Both the position numbers and the translations under genes were made by a program. From Desulfobacula sp. (GTDB lineage: Bacteria; Desulfobacterota; Desulfobacteria; Desulfobacterales; Desulfobacteraceae): a stretch of DNA of 6,494 nt. A model generated the notes under the pieces. It saw only the letters and a list, made by a program, of their open reading frames with translations, did no database searches and was not told where the DNA came from. Shown here one piece after another: positions 6,412 through 6,494 of the stretch; position 1 is the stretch's first letter, and every line of letters starts with the position of its first letter. The stretch covers positions 1 through 6,494 of the forward strand of contig JAQICW010000471.1 of the NCBI GenBank assembly GCA_027858355.1, written 5' to 3'.

Positions 6412-6450
6412 AAAATACCAGTGATCCAACAGGATGTCAATGTTTTTTTT
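6412..6450 (-). promoter_or_regulatory. Promoter of tRNA-Lys with UP-like A-tract
   Basis: On the minus strand a perfect -35 TTGACA (complement of 6435-6440) is followed after exactly 17 nt by TATTTT (complement of 6412-6417, four of six consensus bases). An eight-base A-tract (complement of 6443-6450) sits just upstream of the -35, as in UP elements of stable RNA promoters. The -10 ends 18 nt before the first tRNA base, so the precursor leader would be about 10 nt. The sequence after the -10 (TCCTGGCG) is GC-rich, which could permit stringent control. That last point is inference. Confidence 0.75.
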
Positions 6451-6494
6451 GTGTTCTGGATATTTGCCATAAGGTATAGCTCAGGGGAGGGAAT

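Noticed and set aside
6473..6494. TAGCTCAGGGG near the right edge resembles the 5' part of a plus-strand tRNA
   Set aside because: The window ends before any second D-stem arm can be confirmed, and the visible bases do not pair well (GCTC against GAAT).

Overview
The window carries part of a type II secretion (general secretory pathway) locus from a Gram-negative, fairly AT-rich bacterium. The secretin, ATPase and exported accessory proteins imply a double membrane. The mix of sequence features reminds me of sulfate-reducing Desulfobacterota (Desulfobacter/Desulfobacula-like). That lineage guess is inference from general impression and has not been tested.

Region 1-4757 is a tightly packed plus-strand operon of four genes. 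It opens inside gspD (outer-membrane secretin, 5' end cut off by the window edge). gspE (cytoplasmic assembly ATPase) follows with an ATGA stop/start overlap. Next is a small YidD-family gene that carries its own Sec signal peptide and starts 17 nt inside gspE behind a good ribosome binding site. Last is an exported TPR protein joined by a TAATG overlap, with a C-terminal hydrophobic module containing a PGAG motif. There is no gap for a promoter or terminator between these genes, so co-transcription and translational coupling are expected. The two non-canonical genes are the most interesting content: an exported YidD-like protein and a TPR/PGAG membrane protein attached to secretion genes.

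Region 4761-5996 holds gspF, the inner-membrane platform protein, on the minus strand. It meets the TPR gene tail to tail across 3 nt and has its own near-consensus promoter (6018-6045). The platform gene has therefore been separated from the usual D-E-F order. No pseudopilin genes (G-K) or L/M genes are visible here.

Region 6046-6275 holds no convincing gene, but has two inverted repeats and a doubtful 24-codon reading frame. Region 6276-6450 is a complete minus-strand tRNA-Lys(CTT) transcription unit. It has an A-tract UP-like element, TTGACA/TATTTT promoter, tRNA with encoded CCA, and a long hairpin terminator. The tRNA has one C-U mismatch in its T stem. The last ~44 bases show nothing I can assign.

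Working together: GspE would power pseudopilus assembly through the GspF platform, and GspD would be the outer-membrane exit pore. The YidD-like and TPR proteins may be envelope accessories of this system, though only gene linkage suggests that.
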